From assembly GCA_021323815.1 (NCBI GenBank), contig JAJPKG010000162.1, positions 1 through 5,372 on the forward strand: a DNA stretch of 5,372 nt, in the 5' to 3' direction. The notes under the pieces were generated by a model. That model worked only from the letters and a program-made list of their open reading frames with translations, searched no databases and was not told the DNA's origin. Below are positions 4,735 to 5,372 of the stretch, piece by piece (the stretch's first letter is position 1; the number at the start of each line of letters is the position of its first letter). Origin of the DNA: Pseudomonadota bacterium. GTDB lineage: Bacteria; Chloroflexota; Ktedonobacteria; Ktedonobacterales; JACDGC01. Made by a program: the position numbers and the translations under genes.

Positions 4735-5372
4735 ATGCCACACAAGGCACTGGCATCCGGCACGCTGCTGGCCAACCGCTATCGCATCGAACGGCTGATC
4801 AAATCCGGCGGGTTCGCCGCCGTCTATGTGGCGACCGATCTGCGCCAGCGGAAATGGTGCGCCGTCAAAGAGACCTTTGATCCTTCCTCGGACAGCGCCG
4901 ATCAGTTTCGCCTGGAAGCGGATATCCTGGCCGGCGTGCGCCACCCCAACCTGCCCGCCGTGTGGGATTATTTCCAACACAACGGCGGGTTATATCTGGT
5001 GATGGAATATATCGAGGGCGAGGATCTGGAAAGCCACCTGGAAATGAGCGGCGTCATTCATGAGGATCTGGTACGCGACTGGGTGGAGCAGATCTGCGAC
5101 GCGCTGACGGCGCTGCACGTGCACCAGCCGCCGATCATCCATCGTGACATCAAACCGGCGAACATCAAGATCACCCCCGACGGGCGCGCGGTGCTGGTGG
5201 ATTTCGGCATCGCCAAGCTTTATCAGGCCGGCAATAATACGCAGGTGGCGGCCCGCGCTGTGACGGACGGCTTTTCGCCGCTGGAACAATATGGCCAGGG
5301 CAGCACCGATGCCCGCTCCGACATCTATGCGCTGGGCGCGACGCTCTATAACCTGCTCACCGGCGTCATCCC
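4735..5372 (+). CDS. Hanks-type Ser/Thr protein kinase (3' end outside window)
   Basis: The frame is open to the window edge; 212 complete residues are visible. They cover most of a eukaryotic-like kinase domain that transfers phosphate from ATP to Ser/Thr of target proteins. Motifs: nucleotide loop about residues 22-31 (IKSGGFAAVY), VK lysine K45, helix-C glutamate E61, hinge MEY (90-92), catalytic loop HRDIKPAN (D138, K140, N143), and DFG (156-158). These are followed by GFSPLEQYG in the activation/P+1 region and DARSDIYALGATLYNLLTG (192-210, D196 invariant). The catalytic residues are complete, so an active kinase is expected. The glycine loop is degenerate: the positions of the first and third glycines of GxGxxG hold K23 and A28. 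No membrane segment or sensor domain is visible in this part; these usually lie C-terminal and are outside the window. It follows the PHP gene on the same strand with a 67-nt gap. The kinase family is certain; target and regulation are unknown. Confidence 0.95.
   Translation, partial: MPHKALASGTLLANRYRIERLIKSGGFAAVYVATDLRQRKWCAVKETFDPSSDSADQFRLEADILAGVRHPNLPAVWDYFQHNGGLYLVMEYIEGEDLESHLEMSGVIHEDLVRDWVEQICDALTALHVHQPPIIHRDIKPANIKITPDGRAVLVDFGIAKLYQAGNNTQVAARAVTDGFSPLEQYGQGSTDARSDIYALGATLYNLLTGVI

Noticed and set aside
1..5372. A single new defence or signalling system covering the whole window
   Set aside because: mtaB, HIT, PHP and the kinase are ordinary families with differing orientations; no CRISPR repeats, phage or mobile-element markers are seen. 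Only the Uma2-Uma2-HIT unit has features that deserve follow-up.

Overview
The window is GC-rich, typical bacterial chromosome: five gene starts with Shine-Dalgarno sequences, short intergenic gaps, no RNA genes, CRISPR arrays or insertion sequences. Two tandem Uma2-family genes, a Hanks-type Ser/Thr kinase with a GFSPLEQYG-type activation segment, and high GC together fit a member of the Chloroflexota best. A GC-rich cyanobacterium-like or other soil/mat bacterium is not excluded. The assignment is inference from gene content only.

Layout. (1) Positions 1-1513, plus strand: the 3' nine-tenths of a tRNA methylthiotransferase gene (mtaB type, cut by the window edge), followed 22 nt later by a small 81-residue CxxC protein with a perfect AGGAGG ribosome binding site. 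(2) Positions 1526-3556, minus strand: a three-gene unit transcribed towards the first pair, in the order Uma2-A (2816-3556), Uma2-B (2056-2796), HIT-family nucleotide hydrolase/transferase (1526-2056). The two Uma2 genes have equal length (246 aa), lie 19 nt apart, and share a 46-nt block with no difference at all. The Uma2-B stop and the HIT start overlap as TAATG. (3) Positions 3557-3791: intergenic region with two diverging extended -10 promoters, both TGnTATACT. (4) Positions 3792-5372, plus strand: a PHP-domain phosphoesterase (COG0613 / RNase AM-like), then after 67 nt the N-terminal 212 residues of a Ser/Thr protein kinase that runs off the window.

How the genes relate. mtaB modifies t6A37 in tRNA, and the HIT and PHP proteins are nucleotide or nucleotide-phosphate hydrolases, so three of the seven genes concern RNA/nucleotide metabolism. 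I see no convincing sign that the whole window is one new dedicated system. The most unusual parts are the tandem Uma2 pair (predicted PD-(D/E)XK nuclease fold, role unknown) with its conserved block and its translational coupling to a HIT protein, and the small CxxC protein behind mtaB.
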